Both the position numbers and the translations under genes were made by a program. This document shows positions 25,235 to 33,511 of a stretch of DNA of 64,000 nt, piece by piece. This DNA comes from Indolivaga alginatilytica. Lineage in GTDB: Bacteria; Bacteroidota; Bacteroidia; Bacteroidales; Dysgonomonadaceae. The notes beneath the pieces were generated by a model that saw nothing but the letters and a program-made list of their open reading frames with translations, ran no database searches and was not told the DNA's origin. The number at the start of each line of letters is the position of its first letter. Position 1 is the first letter of the stretch. The stretch covers positions 1-64,000 of the forward strand of contig NZ_QICL01000002.1 of assembly GCF_003201355.1 (NCBI RefSeq), given 5' to 3'.

Positions 25235-26492
25235 TAAAAAGAACCTTAGCTGTTTTGCTGCTTGCTTTGGCTTGCATCAAAGGATATTCCCAATCTGAAT
25301 CTGTTCCCGAATGGAATCTACAAGATATAGATGCAATTAAAGTAGGGGTTGTGCTTCCTTTCATAACTAAATCGGAGGGGAAAAGTGCTCGTTTTATAGA
25401 ATATTACGAAGGCTTTTTATTGGCATTGGAAGAAATGAAGTCCAAAGGTTTTTCTGCCAATGTATATATTTTCGATATGGGTTCTGAAACAGGAACGGAA
25501 AAATTGGAGAGCCTGCTGGAAACGTCTGAGATGAGGGATCTGGATCTCATTATAGGCGGTTTTTCCCCTGATCAGGTAGATGTCCTTTCTAATTTTGCGA
25601 AGCAAGAAGGGATAAAATATGCAATACCTTTTCCTACTAAAACGAACGAAGCACAAAAAAATACAGAGGTATTTCAGTTGAATGCCCCTTCTGAGATATT
25701 GTATGATAATACTGCCCGAATTCTAGCCAATCTATTTGGTAATGATAATATTATCTATGTAATAGAGAGTGGGAATAATAGCAAAAAAGAGTTTGTTACA
25801 ACGCTGAATGGACAATTAAATCAAAGAGGAATGCTTGCCCATAGTGTTGCCGTGAATGAGAACTTGGCAACTAACTTGATGTCGGCATTAGATATGAATC
25901 GAAAGAATGTAATAATTGCCGCTTCGGGTTCAGCTCAGTTATTAGAGGCGCTGTTACCTGTCTTGGGATCAATCAGAGAAGAACAGCCTAATATTGCCTT
26001 GTCTCTGTTCGGGCATCCTGAGTGGCAAACTTATCCTCAGTTTTTTACCAGTTTTTATAAAAACGATACATATATATATACTCCATTCTATATGTCGGAT
26101 GATAACTACAAGACTAAGCAATTTATCTCGAATTATAAGATGTGGTATAATGATAAGTCTTTGATTAATACTTATCCTAAATACGGAGCTTTAGGTTATG
26201 ATACGGGTATATATTTCCTGACAGGATTATTTAAATATGGCAAAAATTTCGAATCTAATATAAATTCAATATCAGTATTGACTTTGCAAACACCAATTTC
26301 CTTCAGTAAAGTAAATCCGACAAGCGGATATATGAATAATGGGTTTTATATAGTTCATTATAAGACTGATGGTAGTGTCGATAAAATAGAATACGGCAAA
26401 TGATAAAAAGAACCTTAGCTGTTTTGCTGCTTGCTTTGGCTTGCATCAAAGGATATTCCCAAGATAAATTTGTTCCCGAATGGAATTTCGGG
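24155..26492 (+). repeat. 1169-bp tandem duplication (two units)
   Basis: Unit 1 (about 24155-25323) carries the binding domain of the LysM gene plus the first ~30 codons of a signal-peptide gene. Unit 2 (about 25324-26492) carries the same content. The distance between the GATATAGATGCAAT motifs (24155 and 25324) equals that between the two identical gene starts (25231 and 26400): 1169 bases. Confidence 0.9.
25231..26403 (+). CDS. Exported binding-domain protein, chimera born of the tandem duplication
   Basis: 390 residues. The first 21 codons (signal peptide MIKRTLAVLLLALACIKGYSQ) are identical at DNA level, all 63 bases, to the start of the downstream outer-membrane barrel gene. From IDAIKVGVVLPFI onward it is a paralogue of the binding domain of the upstream LysM protein, about four residues in five identical and without length change. 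It lacks LysM modules, so it would be a soluble periplasmic version of that domain. It overlaps both neighbours by ATGA, giving a translationally coupled three-gene unit. The frame is intact, so it is probably expressed. The ligand is unknown. Confidence 0.88.
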   Translation: MIKRTLAVLLLALACIKGYSQSESVPEWNLQDIDAIKVGVVLPFITKSEGKSARFIEYYEGFLLALEEMKSKGFSANVYIFDMGSETGTEKLESLLETSEMRDLDLIIGGFSPDQVDVLSNFAKQEGIKYAIPFPTKTNEAQKNTEVFQLNAPSEILYDNTARILANLFGNDNIIYVIESGNNSKKEFVTTLNGQLNQRGMLAHSVAVNENLATNLMSALDMNRKNVIIAASGSAQLLEALLPVLGSIREEQPNIALSLFGHPEWQTYPQFFTSFYKNDTYIYTPFYMSDDNYKTKQFISNYKMWYNDKSLINTYPKYGALGYDTGIYFLTGLFKYGKNFESNINSISVLTLQTPISFSKVNPTSGYMNNGFYIVHYKTDGSVDKIEYGK

Positions 26493-27116
26493 GTGAATTT
26501 TGGACCTACATTCTCAACAATGAGCTTTGTAACTACAGATCCCGCAGATCATTTGGGTACTAAAATGATTCAACAATACAAAGGCGGGCTGTCAGCCCGA
26601 TATATTACAGAAAATCGATTGGGGTTTATCGCAGAATTGAATTACAGTCTTCAGGGGTATGAGCAAAAATTTACAGAAGAGACAGAATCAAAGTACATAC
26701 AAAAATTAGCCTATCTTCAAATACCTTTTCTTACTCATATTTATTTTGGAAGGAAAGGACGTGTTTTTATAAATCTAGGACCTCAGATTAGTTTTCTGGT
26801 AGGAGAACAAAAAATAAAAGACTTGTTACTTTCCGATTATGGGGAAAATCCTATTATATCTGACCAGACCGGAGAGTCAAGCGTAACCTCTAAAGTATCT
26901 GCCCAATATAGTTTGAAGGTTCAAAATAAATTCGATTACGGCTTAGTTGCCGGAATGGGTTTCGAACTTCGTACAAGTGCCGGTAATTTCGCGATAGAAG
27001 GGCGTTATTATATGGGTTTTTCCGATATCTATAGTAGCCATAAAACAGATCCGTTCTCAAGATCTGCTAATAGAGTTATGTCTGCTGCTATAACTTACTA
27101 TATAAAACCATTTTAA
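26400..27116 (+). CDS. Outer-membrane beta-barrel protein (PorT-like)
   Basis: 238 residues. A signal peptide (MIKRTLAVLLLALACIKGYSQ) is followed by alternating beta strands of an eight-stranded outer-membrane barrel: FGVNFGPTFSTM, GLSARYITENRLGFIAELNYS, LQIPFLTHIYFGRKGRVFINLGPQ, and the final strand MSAAITYYIKPF with a C-terminal Phe. This fits the outer-membrane beta-barrel family (PF13568 type, including PorT of the type IX secretion system), but no specific member is assignable. It is translationally coupled to the duplicated binding protein, which suggests a cell-envelope partnership. Confidence 0.8.
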   Translation: MIKRTLAVLLLALACIKGYSQDKFVPEWNFGVNFGPTFSTMSFVTTDPADHLGTKMIQQYKGGLSARYITENRLGFIAELNYSLQGYEQKFTEETESKYIQKLAYLQIPFLTHIYFGRKGRVFINLGPQISFLVGEQKIKDLLLSDYGENPIISDQTGESSVTSKVSAQYSLKVQNKFDYGLVAGMGFELRTSAGNFAIEGRYYMGFSDIYSSHKTDPFSRSANRVMSAAITYYIKPF

Positions 27117-27120
27117 GGCT

Positions 27121-27197
27121 TTATGAACTGCTGATAACTAATGATAGCCGGCAATTTTGTTTACTTACTAAAGCAATAAAAAAGGTTTGAGACCTTA
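27121..27197 (+). repeat. Dispersed modular element, copy 5 (partial 5' end)
   Basis: GATAACTAATGATAGCC...GTTTACTTACTAAAGCAATAAAAAAGGTTTGAGACCTTAA in pieces; the TTTAATG end is poorly preserved. It lies between the barrel gene and the POT-type transporter gene. Confidence 0.7.
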
Positions 27198-27241
27198 AAT
27201 ATATCACTATTCTTAAATATAAAAACAGACTCTAGACTATT

Positions 27242-28672
27242 ATGACTAAATTCTCTAAAGCCTTTTGGGTTGCCAATTCCGTCGAATTATTGGAAAGGCT
27301 GGCATATTATGCCGTCTTTATCGTTCTTACTATTTATTTATCCAATGTATGGGGTTTCTCTGATGTCGAATCGGGATTGATCTCAGGTACATTTTCCGCA
27401 TTACTTTATCTTCTGCCTACTTTTGTCGGTGCATATGCAGATAAAATAGGTTTCAGAACATCTATTATTATAGCCTTTGCACTTCTTACGATCGGATACT
27501 TCGGTTTGGGTATATTCCCGACTATGTTCGAAAATGCAGGGCTGGTTAGTTATGGAGCTGGAACGGGAGAGGGAATGTTCTCTTCGTTTTTTCAGGAGAG
27601 GGGACTTGTTACTTTCGGGCATGATACCGAATTTACAGGGCTTCTGGATAGCTCTCAACGTTGGTCTATTGTTCCCATCCTTTTATTGATTGTTATCGGT
27701 GGAGCTTTTATCAAATCTGTAATATCGGGAACGGTAGCGCGTGAAACCACTGAAAGCACGCGTGCACGCGGATTTGCTATATTCTATATGATGGTAAACA
27801 TTGGAGCTTTCACAGGAAAAACTGTGGTAGATCCACTTCGTAAAAGTTTGGGAGACTTAGGTTTAGTATATCTGAATTATTTCTCTGCTTCTATGACGTT
27901 GCTTGCTTTAGTGGCGGTTTATTTCTTCTATCAATCGTCTAATGTTTCAGGACAAGGAAAAACCTTCTCGGATATATTTAAAGCTTTGGTGAAAGTTTGT
28001 AAGAATGGACGCCTAATTGCTCTTATCTTAATTGTAAGTGGTTTCTGGATGGTACAACAACAGATGTATGCTACTATGCCTAAATACGTTATTCGTTTGG
28101 TAGGTCAAGAAGCATCTCCCGGATGGATCGCAAACGTAAACCCACTGGTTGTATTTCTTCTTGTTAACTTAGTGACAACCGTGATGCAAAAACGTTCGGC
28201 TTTGGCTTCTATGACTGTTGGTATGTTTATTATCCCAATATCGGCATGTATCATGGCAGGAGGTTCTCTGATGGGTAATGATTTGCTTTTCGGTACTATT
28301 CATCCTGTAACTTTTATGATGATTGTGGGTATTGCATTCCAAGCATTGGCTGAATGTTTTATATCTCCTCGTTTCCTGGAATATTTTTCTCTTCAAGCTC
28401 CTAAGGGTGAAGAAGGGCTTTACCTTGGCTTTAGCCACTTGCATTCATTTGTATCTTCGTTGCTTGCATTTGGTATTTCAGGATTTCTTTTACAAAAATA
28501 TTGTCCCGATCCAAAAGGATTCTCAACCCCCGAAGCATATGCTGCGGCTACTGAGAATGCACACTATATCTGGGTGTTTTTCTTCGGAATAGGATTGGTT
28601 TCGGCTATTGCCCTCGTTATTTATGGAAAGATAACTCGGAAAATGGACGCTAAGAAAGCTGAAATAGCATAA
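27242..28672 (+). CDS. Proton-dependent oligopeptide/MFS-type transporter
   Basis: 476 residues and about 12-14 membrane helices. The first helix carries ELLERLAYYAV (about 15-25), the ExxER-type proton-coupling motif of the POT/PTR family. A further family-like stretch is RGFAIFYMMVNIGAFTGK (about 178-195). It probably imports small peptides with protons across the inner membrane, although a general MFS assignment cannot be excluded. The insertion at about 95-135 (periplasmic, Gly/Phe-rich) is longer than in short POT members. A single transcription unit closed by a strong terminator. Confidence 0.82.
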   Translation: MTKFSKAFWVANSVELLERLAYYAVFIVLTIYLSNVWGFSDVESGLISGTFSALLYLLPTFVGAYADKIGFRTSIIIAFALLTIGYFGLGIFPTMFENAGLVSYGAGTGEGMFSSFFQERGLVTFGHDTEFTGLLDSSQRWSIVPILLLIVIGGAFIKSVISGTVARETTESTRARGFAIFYMMVNIGAFTGKTVVDPLRKSLGDLGLVYLNYFSASMTLLALVAVYFFYQSSNVSGQGKTFSDIFKALVKVCKNGRLIALILIVSGFWMVQQQMYATMPKYVIRLVGQEASPGWIANVNPLVVFLLVNLVTTVMQKRSALASMTVGMFIIPISACIMAGGSLMGNDLLFGTIHPVTFMMIVGIAFQALAECFISPRFLEYFSLQAPKGEEGLYLGFSHLHSFVSSLLAFGISGFLLQKYCPDPKGFSTPEAYAAATENAHYIWVFFFGIGLVSAIALVIYGKITRKMDAKKAEIA

Positions 28673-28702
28673 TACATTCGGTATTGATAATTAATATATG
28701 AG

Positions 28703-28735
28703 AAGTCCTCAAGTTTTTACTTGGGGACTTTTTTT
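28703..28735 (+). terminator. Rho-independent terminator after the POT-type gene
   Basis: Stem AAGTCCTCAAG / CTTGGGGACTT with a short T-rich loop, followed by seven T. Its position argues that the sigma-factor gene starts at 28800 and not at the in-frame ATG at 28698. Confidence 0.88.
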
Positions 28736-28799
28736 CGATAAAAAAGCAGAGATTTGTCATTTCTTAAGAAAATATGCGACTAATAGAGAAAAGCAGAGA

Positions 28800-29288
28800 A
28801 TGAACGAGAGTGAAGCGGAGAAAATTTTTATAGAAATGATTCGGCAACATGAGAGAGTCATTTATAAAGTATGTTCCTTTTATATTTCTGACGATTATCC
28901 GATGGAAGACCTTTATCAGGAAGTCGTGTGCAACTTATGGAGAGCATTTCCTAAATTCAGAAATGAGTGCACCGTTTCTACATGGATATACAGGATAGCT
29001 TTAAACACCTGCATCTCGGGTATTCGCAAAGTCGTACGTCAGCCGCAGAGAGTTCCCATAGCGATGTTACACGAATCTTTGATTCAGCCCGATGATATGG
29101 GCGAAAGTATAAAAGAAATGTACCGGCTGATACATCAGTTAAAAACTTTGGAGCGTGCTATCGTTCTGCTTTATCTCGAAGAGAAGTCCTATCAGGAGAT
29201 TGCCGATATTACGGGGCTTACGTTAAGTAATGTAGGCACAAAACTAAAACGTGCCAAAGAGAAACTAAAACAAATGTCGAATAACTAA
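28800..29288 (+). CDS. ECF-type RNA polymerase sigma factor
   Basis: 162 residues from ATG at 28800. Region 2 contains YKVCSFYISDDYPMEDLYQE (core binding and -10 contacts) and FPKFRNECTVSTWIYRIALN. Region 4 is ERAIVLLYLEEKSYQEIADI followed by TGLTLSNVGTKLKRAKEKLK (-35 helix-turn-helix). It directs RNA polymerase to an alternative promoter set in response to an envelope or environmental signal. An upstream in-frame ATG at 28698 would add 34 residues translated from the preceding terminator, so it is rejected. The next gene, 10 bases downstream, is a membrane protein that may be the cognate anti-sigma partner. Confidence 0.9.
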   Translation: MNESEAEKIFIEMIRQHERVIYKVCSFYISDDYPMEDLYQEVVCNLWRAFPKFRNECTVSTWIYRIALNTCISGIRKVVRQPQRVPIAMLHESLIQPDDMGESIKEMYRLIHQLKTLERAIVLLYLEEKSYQEIADITGLTLSNVGTKLKRAKEKLKQMSNN

Positions 29289-29298
29289 CATTTAAATT

Positions 29299-29895
29299 AT
29301 GGAACTGGATGAACTGAAAAATACGTGGGCTGCTTTAGATGAAAGATTAAAGCAAAACGAATCATTGAATACTCGTATTGTAAAAGAGATGTTGGAAACT
29401 AAAAGTAATAAATCGCTAAGTAAGATTTTGCGCTATGAAACGATAGGAGCGTTTGTGGTTCTTGCGATTGCCCCTTTTATACTATTTATATATGATGACC
29501 GATTCCAAATCAAAGATAAAACAATAGGGCCTCTCTTTTTGGTTTCTATGTTTTTTCTCTGCCTTTTAAGTTTTGTATGGCAGGCATTTAAGATATATAA
29601 TTTGATGAAAATAGATTTTTCTGCTGTAGTTAGCGATAATATACGTATTGTTAACAGGTACAATATCTGGATAAAACGGGAAAAACTAATAACGTGGTTC
29701 TCCATCCCTCTTCTGGGGGGGCTTTGTACTTATTTATATGCTCAACTTAGTTTGAATCTATTTTCATGGGTGTTTTTGACATGTGTGTTTATTTTAGTAA
29801 CATTATTCACATACTACCAATATAAGACGCTATACGATAAGAATATCAATTCGATTTTGAAAAGTTTGGATGAGCTAAAGGAATTGGACGAATAA
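29299..29895 (+). CDS. Membrane protein partner of the ECF sigma factor (possible anti-sigma factor)
   Basis: 198 residues. A cytosolic N-terminal helix (MELDELKNTWAALDERLKQN, residues 1-20) is followed by about four membrane helices (about 50-67, 80-98, 130-148 and 152-172) and a charged helical tail (LKSLDELKELDE). No zinc-binding HxxxCxxC anti-sigma motif was seen. Its placement 10 bases after the sigma gene with the same strand, and the N-terminal helix of a type seen in Bacteroidota proteins next to ECF sigma genes, make a membrane-bound regulator plausible; the function is inferred. Confidence 0.65.
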   Translation: MELDELKNTWAALDERLKQNESLNTRIVKEMLETKSNKSLSKILRYETIGAFVVLAIAPFILFIYDDRFQIKDKTIGPLFLVSMFFLCLLSFVWQAFKIYNLMKIDFSAVVSDNIRIVNRYNIWIKREKLITWFSIPLLGGLCTYLYAQLSLNLFSWVFLTCVFILVTLFTYYQYKTLYDKNINSILKSLDELKELDE

Positions 29896-29920
29896 TAATC
29901 GTTTATTTTTCAGAATAATC

Positions 29921-29960
29921 AGCCCATTGAATCGATATTGATTTATGGGCTTAATTTTTT
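29921..29960 (+). terminator. Terminator after the sigma-factor operon
   Basis: AGCCCAT ... ATGGGCT (29921-29927 with 29945-29951), with a smaller inner AATC/GATT pairing, followed by TAATTTTTT. Confidence 0.65.
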
Positions 29961-29964
29961 ATAT

Positions 29965-29972
29965 TACTTTTG
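29965..29972 (+). promoter_or_regulatory. Probable -7 element of rlmD
   Basis: TACTTTTG matches TAnnTTTG, 107 bases upstream of the rlmD start. The modular element copy 6 lies between it and the gene, so it would be transcribed. Confidence 0.5.
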
Positions 29973-29984
29973 CAGCACAAGTAT

Positions 29985-30071
29985 ATACAAGATAACAGTC
30001 TGTTGCTATATTGTTTATTGAGAAAGGCTTGTTAATGTCAACTACAAAAATAATAAAGAGGTCTGCGACCT
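29985..30071 (+). repeat. Dispersed modular element, copy 6
   Basis: GATAACAGTCTGTTGCTATA, then AAAAATAATAAAGAGGTCTGCGACCT ending 9 bases before the rlmD start codon. The TTTAATG end is weak in this copy. Confidence 0.65.
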
Positions 30072-30079
30072 GAATAGAA

Positions 30080-31489
30080 ATGAGAAAAGATAGAAAACCA
30101 CAACCGATATACCCTTCGGTCGAAATAGTAGATATTGCAGCCGAAGGTAAGGCTATTGCAAAGATCGATAATATGATCGTGTTTATCCCTTTCGTAGTTC
30201 CCGGTGATATTGTTGACCTGCAATTAAGCCGTAAGAAAAAGAATTATGCCGAAGGTAAACCTGTTCGCTTCGAGAAGTATTCAGATACACGTGTCGATGC
30301 TTTCTGTGAACACTTCGGGGTTTGTGGCGGTTGCAAATGGCAAATCTTACCTTATGAGGAACAATTAAGATATAAGCATAAGCAAGTAGAGGATAATCTG
30401 ACTCGTATCGGTAAAATAGATTTACCCGAAATAAAGCCGATCTTAGGATCTGAAAAGACTACATTTTATAGAAATAAGCTGGAATATACCTTCTCGAATA
30501 AAAAATGGTTGACATGGGATCAGGTGAAATCGGGTGAAACATTCGATAATATGAATGCACTTGGTTTCCATATTCCCGGTTGTTTTGATAAGGTATTGGA
30601 AATCAATAAATGTTGGCTGCAGGATGATGTGTCGAATCAGCTTCGAAATTTCATCCGTGATTATTGCTATAAAAAGGAATATACATTCTTCGACTTGAGA
30701 AACAGGGGGGGATTGATGCGTACCTTAATCATTCGCACATCCAGTACAGGAGAATTAATGGTGATTGTGGTATTCTATGATGACGACAAAGAAAAGCACG
30801 AGGATGTATTAAATGCTATTGCCGAAAAATTCCCTCAGATTACGTCTTTATTATATATCATCAATCAGAAAGCCAATGATACGATAACTGATCAAGAGGT
30901 CTTGACTTGGAAAGGTAATGACTATATATATGAAGAAATGGAAGGTCTTAAATTTAAGATAGGACCTAAATCATTCTATCAGACCAATAGCGAACAAGCT
31001 TATAACTTATATAAGATAACCCGTGACTTTGCCGGATTGACAGGTGACGAACTGGTATATGATCTATATACAGGGACAGGAACCATTGCCAATTTCGTGG
31101 CTCGTAATGCCCGTAAGGTAGTAGGTATAGAATATGTGGAAGATGCTATTGAGGATGCAAAGTTCAATTCTCAGAATAATAAAATAGAAAACACCTTGTT
31201 TTATGCAGGTGATATGAAGGATATCTTAACTCAGGATTTTATCAATGAACACGGTAAGCCAGATGTTATTATAACCGATCCTCCCCGTGCAGGAATGCAT
31301 GACAATGTAATTGAAGCAATATTATTTGCCGAGCCCGAGAAAGTGGTTTATGTGAGTTGTAATCCTGCCACACAAGCAAGAGATTTAAACCTGCTTGATG
31401 CTAAATATAAGGTGGAGAAGGTTCAACCGGTGGATATGTTTCCTCATACACATCATGTTGAGAATGTAGTTTTATTGATTAAGAAATAA
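30080..31489 (+). CDS. rlmD: 23S rRNA (uracil-5-)-methyltransferase, RlmD/RumA family
   Basis: 469 residues. An N-terminal TRAM RNA-binding domain (about 10-68) is followed by iron-sulfur cluster cysteines Cys76, Cys82 and Cys85 (CEHFGVCGGCK), with Cys168/Cys178 nearby as the fourth ligand candidates. The SAM-binding motif is YDLYTGTGTIANF (about 325) and the catalytic nucleophile lies in VVYVSCNPATQARDL near the C-terminus. It methylates uridine at C5 in 23S rRNA. Within the TrmA/RlmC/RlmD family the exact target base cannot be read from sequence alone. Transcribed from a promoter upstream of a modular element copy. Confidence 0.9.
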   Translation: MRKDRKPQPIYPSVEIVDIAAEGKAIAKIDNMIVFIPFVVPGDIVDLQLSRKKKNYAEGKPVRFEKYSDTRVDAFCEHFGVCGGCKWQILPYEEQLRYKHKQVEDNLTRIGKIDLPEIKPILGSEKTTFYRNKLEYTFSNKKWLTWDQVKSGETFDNMNALGFHIPGCFDKVLEINKCWLQDDVSNQLRNFIRDYCYKKEYTFFDLRNRGGLMRTLIIRTSSTGELMVIVVFYDDDKEKHEDVLNAIAEKFPQITSLLYIINQKANDTITDQEVLTWKGNDYIYEEMEGLKFKIGPKSFYQTNSEQAYNLYKITRDFAGLTGDELVYDLYTGTGTIANFVARNARKVVGIEYVEDAIEDAKFNSQNNKIENTLFYAGDMKDILTQDFINEHGKPDVIITDPPRAGMHDNVIEAILFAEPEKVVYVSCNPATQARDLNLLDAKYKVEKVQPVDMFPHTHHVENVVLLIKK

Positions 31490-31521
31490 CAATTTCGTGT
31501 TTTCGGTGTTATTTAGTTAAG

Positions 31522-31604
31522 AAGTAAGTTTATATGAGTGTAACTGCCATTATTTAGAAATAATGGCAGTTACATCTTCTAAAGTAATAAAGAGGTCTTA
31601 GGCC
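31522..31604 (+). repeat. Dispersed modular element, copy 7, with a different central hairpin
   Basis: AAGTAAGTTTATATGAG, then a perfect 16-bp inverted repeat (31540-31573), then TTCTAAAGTAATAAAGAGG and TCTTAGGCC. The ends match the family, but the middle is replaced by an unrelated hairpin. Confidence 0.7.
31540..31573. repeat. Perfect 16-bp inverted repeat
   Basis: GTAACTGCCATTATTT, AG, AAATAATGGCAGTTAC. It could also help terminate rlmD, but no T-run follows on the + strand. Confidence 0.85.
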
Positions 31605-31620
31605 CCGAACACAACCGATT

Positions 31621-32781
31621 ATGATTATAAAACATTTTACGGACAACGATCTATATAAGTTTTCTGTAATGCTTGCCATACAAAAGCTATATCCGCGTTC
31701 GTATGTAAGATATGAATTCATAAACAGAGGTCATACCGAATTTCCAGAAGGCTTTGCTGAACGTCTTAAACAAGAAGTGGAAGCTATGACTCAGTTGAAA
31801 ATGAGCAAAGAGGAAAAGAAATATATAGAAAGACGTTGTTATTTCTTCGATCCTGCATTTATAGATTTTCTTGAAGGCTATCAATATAATCCCGAAGAAG
31901 TTCAGATAACACAAGAAGGAGGTGATCTTAAGGTGTCGATAGAAGGTCATTGGTATCGTACAGTGCTTTGGGAAGTACCTCTTATGGCAATAATCTCCGA
32001 ACTGTATTTTATAATGGTTGGAGAATCGCCTCAAGGAGTAAAGGAAAAGACATTACAAAAGGCGAAAGCTCTGGTTGAAATGGAAGCCGATTATTCAGAC
32101 TTCGGTACTCGCCGCCGTTTTTCATTCGATGTACATGACGAAGTAGTAGGTACTCTTCGTGAGAGCTCAGGCGATCATTTCAAAGGTACAAGTAATGTGT
32201 ATCTGGCAATGAAACACAATACCACTCCTATCGGGACTATGCCGCATGAATGGTTTATGTATCATGGTGCTTTATTTGGATACCGTGCAGCCAATATTAA
32301 AGCTCTCGAAGCTTGGGTGGAGGTATTTCAAGGAAGTCTGGGTATTACATTGACAGATACTTATACAACGGATTCTTTTTTCAAGTCATTCAGTCTGAAA
32401 CAAGCAAAACTGTTTGACGGAGTGCGTTGTGATAGCGGTGATGTTATTGAGTTTACTGAAAAAGCGATTCAGTTCTATAAAGAAAACCGTATTGATCCTG
32501 CATCAAAAACAATAGTTTACAGTGATTCGTTGAATCTTGGAGAAGTAAAACGTATAAAGGATTTTGTAGGTAATCGTGTACACGATACGTATGGAATCGG
32601 GACTTACTTTACGAATGATGTAGGTGTGAAACCTTTGAATATTGTGATTAAGTTGTCAGCAATAAAGGCTAATCCGAAGGGTGAGTTTCTTCAAGCTGTG
32701 AAGCTTTCGGATGTAATGGGTAAGAATACGGGAAATGAGCGAGAAATCGAAATCTGTAAACTAACACTCGGTATAGACTAA
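31621..32781 (+). CDS. pncB: Nicotinate phosphoribosyltransferase
   Basis: 386 residues, normal length. Family segments: FTDNDLYKFSVMLAIQKLYP at the N-terminus, DFGTRRRFSFDVHDEVV (about 160-176), and SNVYLAMKHNTTPIGTMPHE (about 199-218), with the His that is phosphorylated in the reaction cycle in the MKHN segment. VRCDSGDVIEFTEKA (about 269) and SDSLNLGE follow. It converts nicotinate and PRPP to nicotinate mononucleotide in the Preiss-Handler NAD salvage route. The TAA stop sits inside the edge of modular element copy 8, which fills the whole gap to the next gene. Confidence 0.95.
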   Translation: MIIKHFTDNDLYKFSVMLAIQKLYPRSYVRYEFINRGHTEFPEGFAERLKQEVEAMTQLKMSKEEKKYIERRCYFFDPAFIDFLEGYQYNPEEVQITQEGGDLKVSIEGHWYRTVLWEVPLMAIISELYFIMVGESPQGVKEKTLQKAKALVEMEADYSDFGTRRRFSFDVHDEVVGTLRESSGDHFKGTSNVYLAMKHNTTPIGTMPHEWFMYHGALFGYRAANIKALEAWVEVFQGSLGITLTDTYTTDSFFKSFSLKQAKLFDGVRCDSGDVIEFTEKAIQFYKENRIDPASKTIVYSDSLNLGEVKRIKDFVGNRVHDTYGIGTYFTNDVGVKPLNIVIKLSAIKANPKGEFLQAVKLSDVMGKNTGNEREIEICKLTLGID

Positions 32782-32872
32782 GGTCGCAGCCTTTTTTGTT
32801 GCTTTGACAAGTATAACAACTATAGTCTGTTAGTTATGGCTGTAATTATATCATTAAATACTATATTTACTC
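32779..32872 (-). repeat. Dispersed modular element, copy 8 (fills the pncB to isochorismatase gap)
   Basis: It starts TAAGGTCGCAGCCTTTTTTG, overlapping the pncB stop codon, continues GTATAACAACTATAGTCTG, and ends ATATCATTAAATAC...ATTTAC three bases before the next ATG. It is among the cleanest full-length copies. Confidence 0.85.
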
Positions 32873-32875
32873 AGA

Positions 32876-33481
32876 ATGAAAACAATAAGTTTTATCGTAT
32901 TACTAATTTTCTCATTAACAATGAACGCACAACAAAAAGCATTAGTTATAATTGATATTCAGAATGACTACTTTACAGGTGGAAATATGCCTCTTGTCGG
33001 CAGTGAGGAAGCTGTTTTAAATGCCAAGTTAGTTTTAGAACAATTCAGAAAAGAGGGGCTTCCTGTTATACATATACAACATGTATCCGATCGTCCGGGT
33101 TCCATATTTTTTGTGCCGGGTACAAAAGGGGTCGAAATTCATTCGGAAGTTGCCCCGCTAGAAAGTGAGAAAATAATTGTGAAGCATTATCCGAATAGTT
33201 TTAGAGAGACAGAACTGTCGGATTATTTGAAGTCAAAAGGTATATCCGACCTTGTTATTTGCGGAATGATGACAAGTATGTGTGTGGATGCAACTACCCG
33301 TGCAGCTAAAGATTTTGGCTACAATTGTACAGTTATAGGTGACGCCTGTGCGGCTCCTAACTTAGAAATTAATGGAAAACCTGTTAGTGGTGAGAACGTA
33401 CATAATGCATTTCTTGCAGCATTAAACTATTTCTATGCTACGGTGGTGAATGCAAAAGATTATGATGTAGCAGCTAAATAA
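32876..33481 (+). CDS. Exported isochorismatase-family cysteine hydrolase
   Basis: 201 residues. A signal peptide (MKTISFIVLLIFSLTMNAQ) is followed by a full isochorismatase-like domain: Asp in ALVIIDIQNDYF, Lys in IIVKHYPNSF, and the nucleophile Cys in GMMTSMCVDATTRAA. The nicotinamidase metal motif (DxHxxxH) is not evident. The family contains nicotinamidases and amidohydrolases, mostly cytosolic, so a signal peptide is unusual. It lies directly after pncB, which uses nicotinate, the product of nicotinamidase, so a periplasmic nicotinamidase-like role is tempting but unproven. A strong terminator follows. Confidence 0.82.
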   Translation: MKTISFIVLLIFSLTMNAQQKALVIIDIQNDYFTGGNMPLVGSEEAVLNAKLVLEQFRKEGLPVIHIQHVSDRPGSIFFVPGTKGVEIHSEVAPLESEKIIVKHYPNSFRETELSDYLKSKGISDLVICGMMTSMCVDATTRAAKDFGYNCTVIGDACAAPNLEINGKPVSGENVHNAFLAALNYFYATVVNAKDYDVAAK

Positions 33482-33511
33482 TATAGGGAATTTAAGCCGG
33501 TAAAAAATAAA

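Noticed and set aside
28698-28799. 34-codon extension of the ECF sigma factor
   Set aside because: It runs across the terminator hairpin of the preceding gene and does not resemble the family N-terminus.
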